Shown: in pieces, positions 32,184-44,225 of the stretch | Layout of the letters: the number at the start of each line of letters is the position of its first letter | Numbering within the stretch: the first letter of the stretch is position 1 | NCBI GenBank assembly: GCA_003550325.1 | Contig: QKWP01000102.1 | Coordinates: forward strand, 403,648-467,647 | Direction of reading: 5' to 3' | Source: Gigaspora rosea | Lineage: Eukaryota; Glomeromycota; Glomeromycetes; Diversisporales; Gigasporaceae | Length of the DNA: 64,000 nucleotides | Made by a program: the position numbers and the translations under genes | Notes under the pieces: model-generated | Database searches by the model: none | Seen by the model: only the letters and a program-made list of their open reading frames with translations | What the model was told of the DNA's origin: nothing

Positions 32184-33130
32184 TTAAAAGTTCAAGAAAC
32201 ACAGAAAATTCGACACGAACTCCAATGATGATTCTAACGAAGTCTCTAACAAAGACTCCACGACGACTTCAATGGCGAAAACACACATGGAAAAAGAATT
32301 AGTAATTATAAAAAAAAAAAGAAAGACGAGACAAACTAACGACCAAAAAAAAACCAAAAAACTTACACAAGGACGACGGCACCAATAACTCCCATTGCGA
32401 CGACTCCAACGGCGAAATATCACATACCTAGAAGAAGAGAAGCATTAGTTAGATCAAAAATAAATAAAAGGTAAAACAAAGTAATGACCAAAAAACGAAC
32501 GAAAAACTTACTCGATAGCGAGGCACCAATTACTCCAATAGCAGCGACTTAAGCAGCGAAATCATACCTGGAAGAAAAGAAATGTTAGTAAACATATAGT
32601 AGAAAGAAAAAAAAAAGTAAGAAAAATAAAAAAAAACAAACAAAAAATGAATGAAAAACTTCGGCGATAGCACAAACAACTCCAATTACAATGACTCCAG
32701 CGGCGAAATCATACCTAGAAGAGAAGAAACGTTAGAAATATATAGTAGAAAGAAAAAAAGCGACAAAAAAAAAAACACATGCAAAGTAACGACCAAAAAA
32801 CGAACGAAAAACTTACCCAATAGCGATGGTACAGAGGTCTCCAATAGCGACGACTCCAGCGGCAAAATACATCTGAAGAAAAAAAACGTTAGTAATATAT
32901 TGATAAAAAAAAAGAGTAAGTAACGACCAAAAAACGAACGAAAAACTTACCCGATGGCGATGGCACAGAGAACTCCAATAGTGGCGACTCCAGCGGCGAA
33001 ACGTTAGTATTATATAGTAGAAAAAAAAAGTATGTCAAGAAAAAAAAGAGTAAAGTAATGACCAAAAAACAAATGAAAAAAAAAATTGATCGAAAACTTA
33101 CCTGACAGCGATGGCACAGAGAACAATGAC
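32184..33130 (-). repeat. Array of about seven exon-like modules, period 134-159 bp
   Basis: On the minus strand each module has a core encoding FAAGVVAIGVLCAIAIG-like sequence, best at 33000-32950, 32866-32810 and 32416-32365. Cores start near 32279, 32416, 32560, 32707, 32866 and 33000, with a partial unit near 33110. Five units end in GTAAG (CTTAC on plus at 32362, 32508, 32812, 32946, 33097). Most begin after a TACTAAC-like branch word, a pyrimidine run and CAG or TAG. Two complete modules measure 56 nt between acceptor and donor. One module has an in-frame stop and one has lost its donor. Confidence 0.75.
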
Positions 33131-33318
33131 GAAAACTTAAAAAAAAATTTTTTAAAAGAGGCCCAAAAAAAATTTTTTTTTAGATTTTGATGATCTTGCG
33201 TCAGATTACAACCCACGCACGTCAGACGACCAATCGACAGATGACATATGTCATCTGAAAATCAGCATCTGATGCGCATCAGATTAGATCTGATGCAAGA
33301 AGCGATCTGAGGCACAAC

Positions 33319-33659
33319 ATATATATTTAATGAAAATTCAATGAATATATTCAGTGAAATTTAAATATTCAAATATTCATTCAGTAAAAAATTATATATT
33401 CGAATATTGTATATTCAGTGAATATTATTCATTGAGTCAGACCTCTACTTGTACATATAATACACCAATAGACATTAGTCTTGTGGTATTATATAATTTT
33501 TATCATTTATGCTGACGTGTTAGCATCTATAGTTTCTATTCTTTCTTTGCTTTTTCTTTGGTTTTTCTTTTATTATTTCTTTTTTTTTGGTTGTATTCTT
33601 GGTTGGTTATTTGGTTAGTCATTTGGGTATTGTTCCCTTTAATTTTACCTTTTTTATTC
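33319..33659. other. AT-rich stretch, no gene seen
   Basis: ATATTCAGTGAATATTCATT-like short repeats (33325-33440) are followed by T-rich DNA. I see no gene or element boundary. Confidence 0.5.
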
Positions 33660-33868
33660 TACTTTATGAGAAGCTCAGAGAAGAAGTTTTTAGGTGGAAT
33701 AGATTCTGTAGTTGGTTTTTGAAGCCAGGCGGTGCTATACTTCTTGCTGATAGGAAAGACTGTCGCTTGAGTATAAGCAAACCATTTCAGTGCAGTAGCC
33801 AAACTTGGGCACCAATTTGGGCAGCCGGGTTCGCGTTGGTTATTACAGTTAGAGCATATATTATGTAG
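33660..33868 (-). pseudogene. Cys-rich coding fragment
   Basis: The minus-strand frame from about 33868 reads HNICSNCNNQREPGCPNWCP, then LATALKWFAYTQATVFPISK, and ends with FFSELLIK and a stop near 33660. The spacing C-x2-C-x8-C-x3-C resembles a small metal-binding motif. An upstream in-frame TAG truncates it. The plus strand also has a 93-codon frame over the same bases, with hydrophobic ends. I favour the minus strand because of its composition, but this is a judgement. Family unknown, perhaps the end of an old transposon gene. Confidence 0.4.
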
Positions 33869-34057
33869 TCTCTATATAATTCCTAATAAAGGCCAAACTG
33901 GTTACAAAGTTTAAAAAAAATAATACAAAACCTTAATGATCTTGTAACTCTGTGATTGGATTTTAATAGTTTAGAGCTTGTTAGAATCATCTCATTGAGA
34001 TGAACATTTTGGTAATAAAATCATCCAAAACAGACTAGTAACAAAAGTTACTTAATA

Positions 34058-34594
34058 TTAATTGGTGATCCACTAGTCAACCAGAAAGTCATCATAGTAA
34101 AAAGTGACTCAGATTACTATATAAATTTACTATAGTGCGAATATGGCATGCACATATTTAAAACTTTTTTTATACTAAGTTAATCATCTTTCTAGCTTAA
34201 GAGAATTTTGTAAAGCTCATTAAAACGCATCTAATGGTGGTTAGATCGTCAAAATCGGCTTGGTAGATGCCAAGATATCTTTAAAAAACCTTTCTTTTAC
34301 TATGTAAATTTTCTTGCAAACAATACTATTATTTGCAAGAAAATTTACATAGTAAAAGAAAGGTTTTTTAAAGATATCTTGGTATCTACCAAGCCAATTT
34401 TGACGCTCTAACTGCCATTAGATGTGTTTTAATGAGCTTTACAAAAGTCTCTTAAGCCAGAAAGATGATTAACTTAGTATAAAAAAAAGTTTTAAATACG
34501 TGCACGCCACATTTGCACTATAGTAAATTTATATAGTAATCTGAGTCCTTTTTACTATAATGACTCTCTGGTTGACTGGTGGATCACCAATTAA
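34058..34594. mobile_element. Foldback element 3, nearly perfect palindrome
   Basis: The left end TTGGTGATCCACTAGTCAAC is inverted at the right (GTTGACTGGTGGATCACCAA). Arms of about 260 bp match through TTTATACTAAGTTAATCAT, AACGCATCTAATGGTGGTTA and AAAACCTTTCTTTTACTATG to a centre near 34326. It is a diverged relative of the foldbacks at 14297 and 16139, with one unit per arm. Confidence 0.82.
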
Positions 34595-34735
34595 ATAATA
34601 TATATATATTATATACCATATAACTTATAATTTAATATATATATTATATATATTAGACTATATCTGATATGAAGTTAATTTTTTGGTTCTTATAATGTAG
34701 ACAAACAAAATAATCTGGCCAACTAGACTTTTATT

Positions 34736-35252
34736 TAAGGGTATGGGGTATGTAGATGATTTATCATATGATTTTTGTGGTATCGATTTTTTCTTTTTAA
34801 AGTTTAGTAAAATTTTTTTAAACAAATCATTTGAACTATTAAATAAAATTATAGAGCAGGTTTTTATGATTCTAAAAATAGTAAAATTATTAAAATTGGT
34901 TGAATATTCGTCAAGTTATTGAGATTTAAACTTTGGGTATCAAAAGTTGTTTATGATCATATGATAATCATATGATATCAACCAATCAAAATTAATAATT
35001 TGTGTAACTTGAGAAAATTTGAGCCAACTTGGAGAAATTTTATAATATATAGAAGTATAATTTTTTTAAATATATACTATATTAAAATTTTACTATTATA
35101 AATCATGCATTTTATTTTATATATTATAAAATTTTAGTCAAATTTGGTTGCAACTATAAAAAGTTTTATTAGTAGCACAATTTCAATTTTTATATAAATC
35201 TTATTGTACTATGAAAATCATATGATAAATGATCTACATACCCCTACCCTTA
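34736..35252. mobile_element. MITE with 45-bp inverted ends
   Basis: The left end TAAGGGTATGGGGTATGTAG, then ATGATTTATCATATGATTTT, is repeated inverted at the right. The interior is AT-rich with no frame. An outer diverged inverted pair surrounds it (TTAATTTTTTGGTT near 34676 and AACCAAAAAATTAA near 35381), suggesting insertion into an older element. Confidence 0.7.
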
Positions 35253-35946
35253 AAAATTTATATATAAAATTTTATAAAATTTTTAAAAAATTTTTTTTAA
35301 AATCCTATTCGACTATTTAAAATATAAAAAAATTTTTTTTAAAAAAATTTCCAAAATATGATCTGGCCAGATTATAAAAACCAAAAAATTAATTTTATAT
35401 AGTGTAATTACTACTCTGACCTATGTATCTATAGTAGAAATCACGCACTTCTCTAAAATGAATAAAAAAAACAAAAAAAATAAAGTGAATTAAAAGAAGA
35501 TATATACGTATGTATATATATGTATACTAGAGACCAACAAGTGCTTAATGGCACTTATAGCAATGTACATATATGCATATATATCTATTTCCAAATTAAT
35601 AGGGTACGTATGAGAATTTTTTTTAAATTTTTTTAAACACCTGATAATAAGCTACCCTTATATATTGAGTATAAATTTTTAAAATCTATATATTTCAAAA
35701 ATAAGCTACCCTAGTTTTTTTTACTTAAAATCATCTGCTTATTTTAAGAAATCTATGGCAGTAAAATCAAAAAATCAGTTTGATAGATTATAAGATATAA
35801 GTATTTTTCAATTATTTACTATAAAGTTTTTCTTAAGAATTGAAGCACATGGCATTTTACTACTATATAAGGTAACTAGTTATATGCCTGCTAATCTTTA
35901 TTATAAAATTTTTACCCTTTAACTACTTTTTATTTAAACTTTATAA

Positions 35947-35977
<31 letters not shown>

Positions 35978-36560
35978 TTAAATTTTACAAATTATTTTTA
36001 TTTAAATTTATAATTTTTTTTATATAAACTTTACAATTTTTTTATATTTTTTCAATATTTTTTTAATTTATTTGTTTTTTTTTATTTTTTTAATTTTTTT
36101 AAATTTTTTTTAAATAATTTAATTTTTTTTAGTTTTTATTTTAAAGGTTAATATATATGTACCTAAGGTATATATACCCGCATCATGTGATCTATAGATC
36201 ACTACCAAAATGCAAGATCAGATATAATGTTATACAATTAGAAAAATTCAAAACAAACATTTGTTTTGACAAAAATCACTCATTTTGCAAGAAGTTGCAT
36301 ACTAAACCACTTTCTGTACATTAATAAAAAGATTTCCTTGAGCAATTTTACTATATAATAGTCTAAACCCAAACTTTAACATAATTCTCACCCTAACTCT
36401 AATTTAACATAAACAATATCGGCATTACTATTTTTGTATATAATACTGTATGATCAAAATAATAGGTACAAAAAATTTAATATACCCTATAGGTATATTT
36501 ATATTAATTCTTATTTTAATATTTATTTTTTTTATTATATATTTTTTATAAATTATTTTT
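35253..36560. other. Low-complexity AT stretch, no gene seen
   Basis: It contains AATAAGCTACC relics (35640-35760), an ATT microsatellite (about 35950-35977), long T/A runs, and a possible old MITE (36158-36510, ends AAGGTATATATACCC and ATAGGTATAT) with one ACCCTAACTC word. No gene is seen. Confidence 0.5.
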
Positions 36561-36877
36561 ATTATTTAAATTTTTTTTTTTTTATTCTTAGACAAATCTC
36601 GCCAGAGCCTGATAATGTGTTATTTGTACAGAAAAAGTAAACTAATTCTAGATACAAAAGCTACAAAAGTAGAAACTCACGCCTGACATCAACTGGTTGC
36701 TTTGTAGCACCTAATTGCGAGTTGTTGCACCAATTTACGGATAAATCGGAAAGTCTTGTCAAATCTGTCTAAGACACAGCCCAAAATAGGATTTCACCAC
36801 TTTGGATATAACTTTTAACTACTACTTGCCACAAACTAATGGCTGTACAGCTTTTTTCTTCAATACCCTTTTTACTA

Positions 36878-37203
36878 TCATTGAGTAACAATGTACTCTT
36901 TTCTAAACAAACTTGCTAGAACTTGCATTGGTATTGCTGACACCTGTCTTTTCTTTTTCGGCGATTTTAACTTTTCCTTTAAATGTGTGTTTTTTCTTGG
37001 CCTTACTTCTTTGCTCCTTAATAGTGATGCCTTCTTCTTTTTCCCAAAGCCTAATAAGTCGACACCGTTCTTTCTATATAGATTCATAAAAACTATTCCA
37101 TACTATTGAGACAAAATTCTGCATGAGTGTCTTAACTGTGTTTCTCCTTAATAGTGATGCCTTCTTCTTTTTCCCAAAGCCCAATAAGTCGACACCGTTC
37201 TTT
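36878..37203 (-). pseudogene. LINE C extreme C-terminus with duplicated segment
   Basis: The frame 37087-36878 (69 codons) starts MNLYRKNGVDLLGFGKKKKA and is very basic (KNTHLKEKLKSPKKKR), then LASLFRKEY. It corresponds to the basic tail of LINE B. The preceding 130 bp exist twice in tandem (37014-37143, 37144-37273), so the coding order here is duplicated and frame-broken. Confidence 0.6.
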
Positions 37204-37273
37204 CTATATAGATTCATAAAAACTATTCCATACTATTGAGACAAAATTCTGCATGAGTGTCTTAACTGTGTTC
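37014..37273. repeat. Recent 130-bp tandem duplication
   Basis: CTCCTTAATAGTGATGCC starts at 37014 and again at 37144. I noticed one difference between the copies (AGCCTAATAAG against AGCCCAATAAG). The near identity suggests a recent event or an assembly artefact. Confidence 0.9.
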
Positions 37274-38567
37274 ACTAAGGTAAGCTGAACTGTAATGTAT
37301 TCCAAAAGCTTATTTGGTACTAGACCCCTCATGTAACTCCGACATAGTTCTATGATTTCTTGCATATGCGACCCCACTACCAGTTGGTAGTAACTCACTA
37401 GTGGAAGCAAAAACTGATCTGTGCTGCTCAGTTTGGACCATGTAACTCTAGCTGCTACTTTAGTTATGTTTATCCAACTCCATTCGTAATAATTACAGTC
37501 TGCTAAATAGTCTTGCGTTTTTGTTGCCTTCACTTTACAGCATATGCACTCATTACTTGTATATAATGTTGGTTTACGCTTCTTTAATTCATCCAGAACT
37601 GGCAATTTGTTAGCAAGGCACTTGATCTGGGTAGCAAGCTGCTTGCTTTGAAAGAGTGACATACAGTGAATGCCATTTTGTTTTTTCTTTAAATCCCAAA
37701 AACTTCTCCAGTCATAGGATGTTTGATTAAGATTGGGCTCAATAGCCATAATTGCACTAGAAATTCTCCATCTGGTAGCCGCTTGCCATGTTAGTAATGT
37801 TTTAACGAACGAGCATATAGGCTTTTCCACAAGACAATCCTGCCACAAAAGAGGAACCTGTACCCTTGAATTGCAGTTTTTTAGAATATTTGTCGAGGAA
37901 TGAAGGTGTAGAGCAAGTTTAGCCAGCGCATCTGCTTTGTCATTCCAGATATTACCACTATGGCCCTTGATCTTTTTGAGTGTTAGTTTGATCTTTTTGA
38001 AATGGATTACATCAATAATTTCTGATATAATTAGGTAATTTTTCTCTTTAAGCCATTTATTTGGTATATTGAATATTTCTCTTTTGTTGATACTTGCAAT
38101 CGCAGCTGCACTATCTGAAATGATTGTTACTGTTGAATTGTTAGGAGCTGTAATGAGAGCTAACCAAATTGCAATAAGTTCTGCTTTGGTTGATGAGGGC
38201 CAATTTTCTACTCTAACATATTCTTCTACAATTAATTTTTCCTACTGCTATCTACCTAAACCCAACTAGCACCCATCCTTGTACCTACACTATCTGTCAC
38301 CAAGGAACTATCTGTATAAAAACCTAAACTAAATAAGTTATTTCTAATATTATATGAAATGTGAGAATTTAATCTCTCTTCTAAACTACTATCTAATCTA
38401 TAATTACATAAAAAATCAGACCCTGGTTGGTTCAAAATATATACTCTCTCTATTTTAGATTCTAAAGAGAAATCTCCATTTTTTTGTCTACTATGCTGAT
38501 ACTGCTCCAGACTAAGTAGTAGGAATTTGGTATTCTCTTTGTTTACAATTTTTGGGATTAATACCAA
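37204..38567 (-). pseudogene. LINE C RNase H and Cys-rich tail
   Basis: The frame 38567-38256 ends with LGFYTDSSLVTDS and GASWV, then TAG. A shifted frame is open without ATG from about 38236 to 37204. It holds the other RNase H residues: WPSSTKAELIAIWL (Glu), ISDSAAAIA (Asp) and IKGHSGNIWNDKADALAK (His, Asp). The tail follows: KLPVLDELKKRKPTLYTSNE, CICCKVKATKTQDYLADC and a Leu-rich C-terminus. The Cys cluster CICC...C suggests zinc binding. One stop and one frameshift separate the first catalytic Asp from the rest. Confidence 0.87.
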
Positions 38568-39529
38568 AGATTCCTTTTTATTAAAATGGCTATAGCAGGA
38601 ATTAACATTCGAACTTGTTAAAAGGGTACAACATTTGCAAGGTTGCAGCTTTAGATGTTCTACATAGTTATCTTTATCTTCAATTTGCCAATGCTCTGCT
38701 ACTAGTCTTTTTTTTTACTTTTCTTGGATATTCTGTAGATCTCTTTAGAGCTATTTTCCTTGGTACTAGTAAAAAACCAGTTCCTTTTCCTATTGTTATC
38801 TGAGATCAGTTGCTCAGGCATACTCAAAGCTATCTGATTTGGGCAATCTATGATGTATTCATTTTTGAGCTATCTATCAACATCATTCTTGAGGAGCTTC
38901 TTCTCTAGGCTAACAAACCAATTTGCCTTACGGCCCTTGCATGAGCTACCTTTGAGGAGTTTAAGTTGTCTCCAGGTTATCATTCTTTGACCATCTTTAG
39001 AAATTAGCTGATTAATGAAAAACAGATTAAACTCTTTAAGAGCTTGGCATGTTTTCACAAAATTCTTAACACCTAGCATGCTTCTAAATATTTCTCTTAT
39101 ACCATATAGTATTCAAGGTTCCTGAAGTGACTGGAATATTAGACCAAGTTTTTTTGCTTTTAAAAAGGTCAGACCCGTCAAATTGAATTTCTAAATTTTC
39201 ATCACACTATTCCAGTTACCGTCTTGCCAAAATTTTTGATCGATATTTGCTAGAATTCTTCCTTGCTTTAGTCTTAACAAGGCAAAGACCCCATCAGGGC
39301 TGTTGTTATTTAACCTGTTATACAAGTCTGAGATTTGTTTGGAGGTAATCTTATATATTAATGATTTATAGTTCCTAGTTTTGTGTGCTCGATGATGTAA
39401 TTTCTGGCAGTTATTGGGATTTCCATCTTGTTCTTAAAGAGCATTGTAAAGGACTTGTGAATATGGTAAAGTTCTTGATTAGAAAGATGTGAGGACTGAA
39501 GTAAATAACTTAGTTTTGGAATAATATAT

Positions 39530-41404
39530 ATGTTATTAAGATATGCAAGTTGTAGTACTGTTAACTTTTTTCCAACAAGAGCTTTAGTTGCTTGTATAAC
39601 AATTGATCTGGCTTTGTTTTTAATTAATTTTTCATTAAATTTTGTGCTTATTCAGGTTCCAAGGAATCTTACAATTTGCTCTTTATTTTCTGCCTTAATT
39701 AGCTCTTTTGCAATTACTACCGTTTGCTACTGGGATTTAAACTTTGAATTAAGGACTAGTAGTTTGGTTTTCCTTCCATTAATTGTGATGCGATTCATAG
39801 TATAAATATCCTCTGCTATTCTATTATTTCTTGCATCTGCTTCTTGCTACTTGCCACCCAGGTGGTATCATCTGCGTAGGCTATTGCTGCTTGTCTCTTG
39901 GATAAACTGACTATGTTGCCTGAGCAGAGATCTGTAGGAACCGACAGATGGAGGGAGTAACCTAAGGCCTGGTCATTTTGTATTCTAAAGAGCAATAGAT
40001 CATAAAAAACTCGCCAAAGAAGTGGCGAGATCACCTCTCCTTGTTCTATACCCACTGAGGCAATAATTTCACTAGATGTGCCATAGTATGTAATAATCTT
40101 TGACCTCCTTTGATCAAATAAGTTAAGGATGAATAATGTTGCTACCTTTGGGACTTTAAGCCTTTGTATTGCGAGCTTGAGCATTGGAAATGAAACTGAA
40201 TCAAAGGCTTTTCTCATGTCTTGAAAGACTAACCAAAGCTCTTTTCTATTTTCTTTAGCATCTTCTATTATTGAGTTTAGTATGCTAATAGGTTTTGCCG
40301 TCGAATTACCTGGGAGACCAGCAAAATTGGGTCCTGAGTGTATGTTTTTATTACTGAAAATAGTTGCTAGTCTTTGTGCCAAAATTCTAGTGACACACTT
40401 GCAAAAAGTCTCAAGCAATACTATCAGATGAATACTGTTTAAGGATAAGTCCCATACATCTTCTTTGGAAATCAGAAATATTTGGGCAAGCTTCTACTTT
40501 GTAGGTATAAGACCTGAGCCAAGACAGATACTTGCAAAGCTTATAAACCATTCATGTGTTTTTTTGCTTGCATTTTTAATTAAAAGATAGCTGATACCCA
40601 ATATCTCTGGCGTAGTTTTGTTCTTGAGATTTGATAGCATTGCTAACTATTTCTCTATTGTTATGGCCGTTAATAGTGTCTCATACTATTTATCCTTAAT
40701 TTCTTCTTTGAGTGCGTAGATTTGTTCCCATTTCTTGGTAACTTTTTCATCAGAGGTGTTTCTATTTTGGTACTGTGCTTGAAAATGTTGTTGAGCTCTG
40801 CACATAACTTCTACTGGATCTGATATCAAACCTGATTAACCATTTTCACTTTCTAGAATATGGTCTAATTTAATACTTCTAAAGGGTTTGTCAAGGAGAT
40901 TTCTAAGCATTTTTCCTTGATCATTTTGTATCATTTTGCATCTGAGATCAGTATACATCTTGATATTATTAAGCTTTTTCTTTTCTCTTTCTAGTCCCCA
41001 ATGTCTAAAAAGCATACACCACTATCCTTTAAGATCATCTAACCACTCTGTGTTCAAAGTACTTGAAAGAACTTGAATCTGAGTATCCAGTTTGGTATTA
41101 ACTTCTAAAATAATTTGGTTAGATTCTCTTACCGTTCTGCTATCAATTAATTTGCCTATTTTAACCATTTTCACTAGTTTTCTATGTAATTTGCTTATTT
41201 GTATTGTACTTGTATGTAATGTTGATTTCTTTTATCATTTTTGCTTTTATATCTACACTTATATTTAGGTTGAGTACTCTTTATTATCCTGTACGGGATA
41301 TTTCTCTTTGTAGCAAAAATAATTCCTTCTTCGAAGGATTCCCACACTTTATCTATTTCTATTTGAGTTGTGATACTTGCTTCACCTAAGTCTGTCTCTA
41401 ACAT
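39530..41404 (-). pseudogene. LINE C reverse transcriptase
   Basis: The linker (41404-40450) is fragmented. The palm frame 40418-39816 (200 codons) reads MLETFCKCVTRILAQRL, GPNFAGLPGNST, motif A LVFQDMRKAFDSV, motif B GIEQGEVISPLLW and motif C AYADDTTWVASS. All three catalytic Asp are kept, unlike several other positions in the element. The frame stops at 39816; the thumb continues in other frames to about 39100, where the connection frame 39079-38870 follows (DGQRMITWRQLKLLKGSSCK). Confidence 0.9.
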
Positions 41405-41539
41405 CTTTATGCTATTTCTTTTGAATAAGAAGCTGTAAAGATCTTCCTAGTAATGTTCCCAATTTTCTTTATTTACTTTCTCATATTCAAAAACTCACCT
41501 GTCTTGTTTTTTATAGCTCTGAGCTGGTGGATTGTTTGA

Positions 41540-42499
41540 GATCAATCCGTGCATATTGAAGCTTGCTGCAGCTAAATTGTGGTCACTTCCAGTACAAACA
41601 TCCATATATGAGATATGTGCATCTTCGAAGAAATCTAAAAGGTTCTTTGAGAACCAAATCTCGTCAATTCTTGAGCTTGACCTTCTGTTAAACCAGGTAA
41701 ATTCCTTTCTACTAGGGTTAGCTAGTCTGTAAGAGTCAAAGAATCCTGTCTTTGCATCCTTTTGTGAAGTAGAAATTTTTTGCTATACTGAAGCTCTGAT
41801 TGCGACGATTTTCTAGGTCCAGATCCGGAATATAGTTGAAGTCACCAAGTATAATAAAGTATGAATTTATAGACCTATTCATATACTTGGCAACAATCTT
41901 TTGTTGGATGTACTTATTTGTTTTTTGATCATTAGGTTGAATATAGACCATAATAATGATAAGTTCGAAATTTTTAAGATAGAATTTTGCTTTTATCATG
42001 TATTCATTCTATCAATCAATTTTACCAAGATACTTTTGCCATTGTTTATTGATAAGCAGGCCTACCCCTGAGCCTTTCTTTTTCTCCTTATTTGCATTTG
42101 CCCAAAAGCTCACAAAATTCCTATCTCGCGGGGTTAGAAAATGGCCTCCTTGCTACTGATATTAGTTTCAGCCAGACCTAATATATTAATTCTATCTTCT
42201 TCAGCCCATTCCAATAATATACAAAGTTTTTGGTTGTTTCGTTTAAGACCATTAAGATTATGACATGCTATTTTGAGACTACTGTCTTGATAACTAGAAA
42301 TGCTATTAAAGTTATTATAATTATTATGTATTGAGTATTTGCTCTGTATATTACTTATTTTAGTGTTAATGTTCTTACTTTGTATACCATCATGATATGG
42401 TGCATTTTGGATAAGATTGCTTGCAGGTAGCTTTGTCTTATCCATGTCCATTAATTCAACTAGAGTGTCCATTAGGAGCGTGAGGGCACACCACTCCAA
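41540..42499 (-). pseudogene. LINE C APE-type endonuclease domain
   Basis: The frame 42499-42134 ends with LKIACHNLNGLKRNN, INILGLAETNISSKEA, the start of the endonuclease fold with its Asn and Glu. The frame 41999-41736 contains YFIILGDFNYIPD, where GDFN is the central catalytic motif. The C-terminal SDH motif is present as CTGSDHNLAAAS near 41600-41560. The three blocks are in different frames, so the gene is broken, but all catalytic motifs remain visible. Confidence 0.85.
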
Positions 42500-42818
42500 G
42501 ATATTTCTAGACGGTTTAATCTTTCCAAAATTTCTTGCAGTAAATCGGTTTGGCTAATATTTTCTTTATCTACATAGTTTGGTTTAGAGCCTAAATTGAA
42601 TGACTTGCTGGGTTTTGAACATTCTTTAGAACTGGATCGTGAGCCAGGCTAAGTCTTTTTTCCCTTGTAAAAATAGAAAAGCCCTGTTTTTCAACTCCCA
42701 TTTTCCATTGAGTACTTGAACCGATATTGGTTTTGTCTGACAGGCTTCTTCTTAGTGTATCCTTTTTGCCATATATATTATTGTGCCTTCTTGTACCTAT
42801 TGCGATTGCAGCTTTGCT

Positions 42819-43869
42819 CTATACTAATTTTGTGTTATAACAGTATAATGTGGAATTAATACTGTTTTCTAAGTCTGCTTGGGAGCTAAAGTATAACCAG
42901 GCTACACTACTTTGATTGTTGTTACTATTTAAGGGAATGTGAAGTGTTTTCACTTTATGTGCTCTTAGTTGACGAAGAAGTGCTGTTTCCGGTATGTGAT
43001 TTGGAATATTTGTAATCTTAACTTTAAATCTATTTCTTTCAATTAGCATTTCCTTATTGAAGAGCCCCAAAGTTATTCTACATAATCTACCAGCATTATA
43101 GTGAATTGACCAACAATTCTCTAAAATTACTTTTTCTTTTTCACTTCTGTATTCCAGTTTAATATATCCTGCTTTCGTATTTTTATTTTCTTGCCATTCG
43201 ATAATACTAGTATGTCATATCTGTTTAAGTACCTTCTTATTTGACCAATTCTTGCTTCTTTGAGTAAGTCCCAAAGAGTAATAAATTGGATAGGCTTTAC
43301 TTTACTTTTGAAACCTAATGTGGGCTTTTGGGAAACCTCTATTTTATCCCTAGTAAACGCCCATTGGGAGCTATAGATATCTTCTTGTTTTGTCTTTATT
43401 GTAGAATGTTCATTCTTAAGCGGTACAATGAAAGCCTCAGTAATTTGTTGAGATGTAACTGTAGTATCTTCTTTTGAGCATTTAGAGTTTTGAATAATAC
43501 TTTCTGTAAGAGTAGGGGCCTGTTTGTTTGCATCCTCCTGTAATAGATCTGGATCTTTCTTCTTTTTACTGATAGCATTTTTGCTTATGTCACTAATAAG
43601 TGCTTCCTGTATTATGCCGTACTATAGTCCATAGTACCACATTCTTTTAAAGATAATATTTCTTTCGTATTCAGATAAGTTTGTGCCTTATATGTTAGGT
43701 TGAAGGCTTCTTCAGTTTTCTCTTTTTGATTTGATTCTCTTTCATTGTCTTTTTTGTCCTTTATTAGAACTTTATTCTTCCCTTTATTTGTTGGTATATC
43801 TTTTTTAACTTCTTCGGACTTGGTCTCTTCTTCCCTTTCCTCTATCTTCTTATTTTCTTCTAGTGACAA
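42819..43869 (-). pseudogene. LINE C first ORF: acidic block, ECGTMDY, RRM-like segment
   Basis: The frame 43869-43612 is Lys/Glu-rich (EEREEETKSEEVKKDIPTNK) and ends with LKECGTMDYSTA, the family motif. After decay, the frame 43070-42819 (83 codons) reads NRFKVKITNIPNHIPETALL, LRAHKVKTLHIPLNSNNNQ and SSVAWLYFSSQADLE. This is a beta-alpha-beta pattern matching the second RRM-like segment of LINE A. Inferred role: binding of element RNA. Confidence 0.65.
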
Positions 43870-43988
43870 AATAAAGCTTTCTATTTAATCTACCAACTTA
43901 CAATTGCCATAATCAGTAGTACCAAATTCTGACAAAACAATTGCTAACTGCCTACTAAATTCTCTTTTCTCTTTTAGTTAAACTATCT

Positions 43989-44225
43989 CTAGAATTTATT
44001 TCTTGTATTATGCATTTTACTATTTACTCCATTTTTAGATTGTGACCAGTCATATATTTCTATTGCATTTCTGATAATATGCACTGTTGCTAGGTTTGCA
44101 ATTCCTAAGAAATCTGCAACAACTCTATCCTTTTGCAATATAAGAATGCTTTGCGTTTCAAGCAACGATACTATTTCCTTATCCTGTTTGCTAAAAAGAC
44201 CTTTAAACTTCTCGAGATATTCCAT
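43989..44225 (-). pseudogene. LINE C N-terminal domain
   Basis: The 78-codon frame starts MEYLEKFKGLFSKQDKEIVS at 44225 and contains DFLGIANLATVHIIRNAIEI. It is diverged from LINEs A and B but sits in the same place, just after the leader. No known domain. The frame stops at 43989 and the next block starts near 43869. Confidence 0.6.

Larger units (their letters stand above)
31499..33318. mobile_element. Inverted-repeat element with a mini-exon array
   Basis: Ends GTTGTGCCTCAGATC are inverted at the right (GATCTGAGGCACAAC). Inside, both arms share GATCTAATCTGATGCG, then TCAGATGC and ATGACG/ACGTCAG words. The left arm is itself split by a 282-bp MITE (31514-31795). The interior contains an array of exon-like modules on the minus strand (32184-33130). 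Possible flanking duplication is ATATAGAT against ATATATAT, not reliable in AT-rich DNA. No transposase is recognised. Confidence 0.75.
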
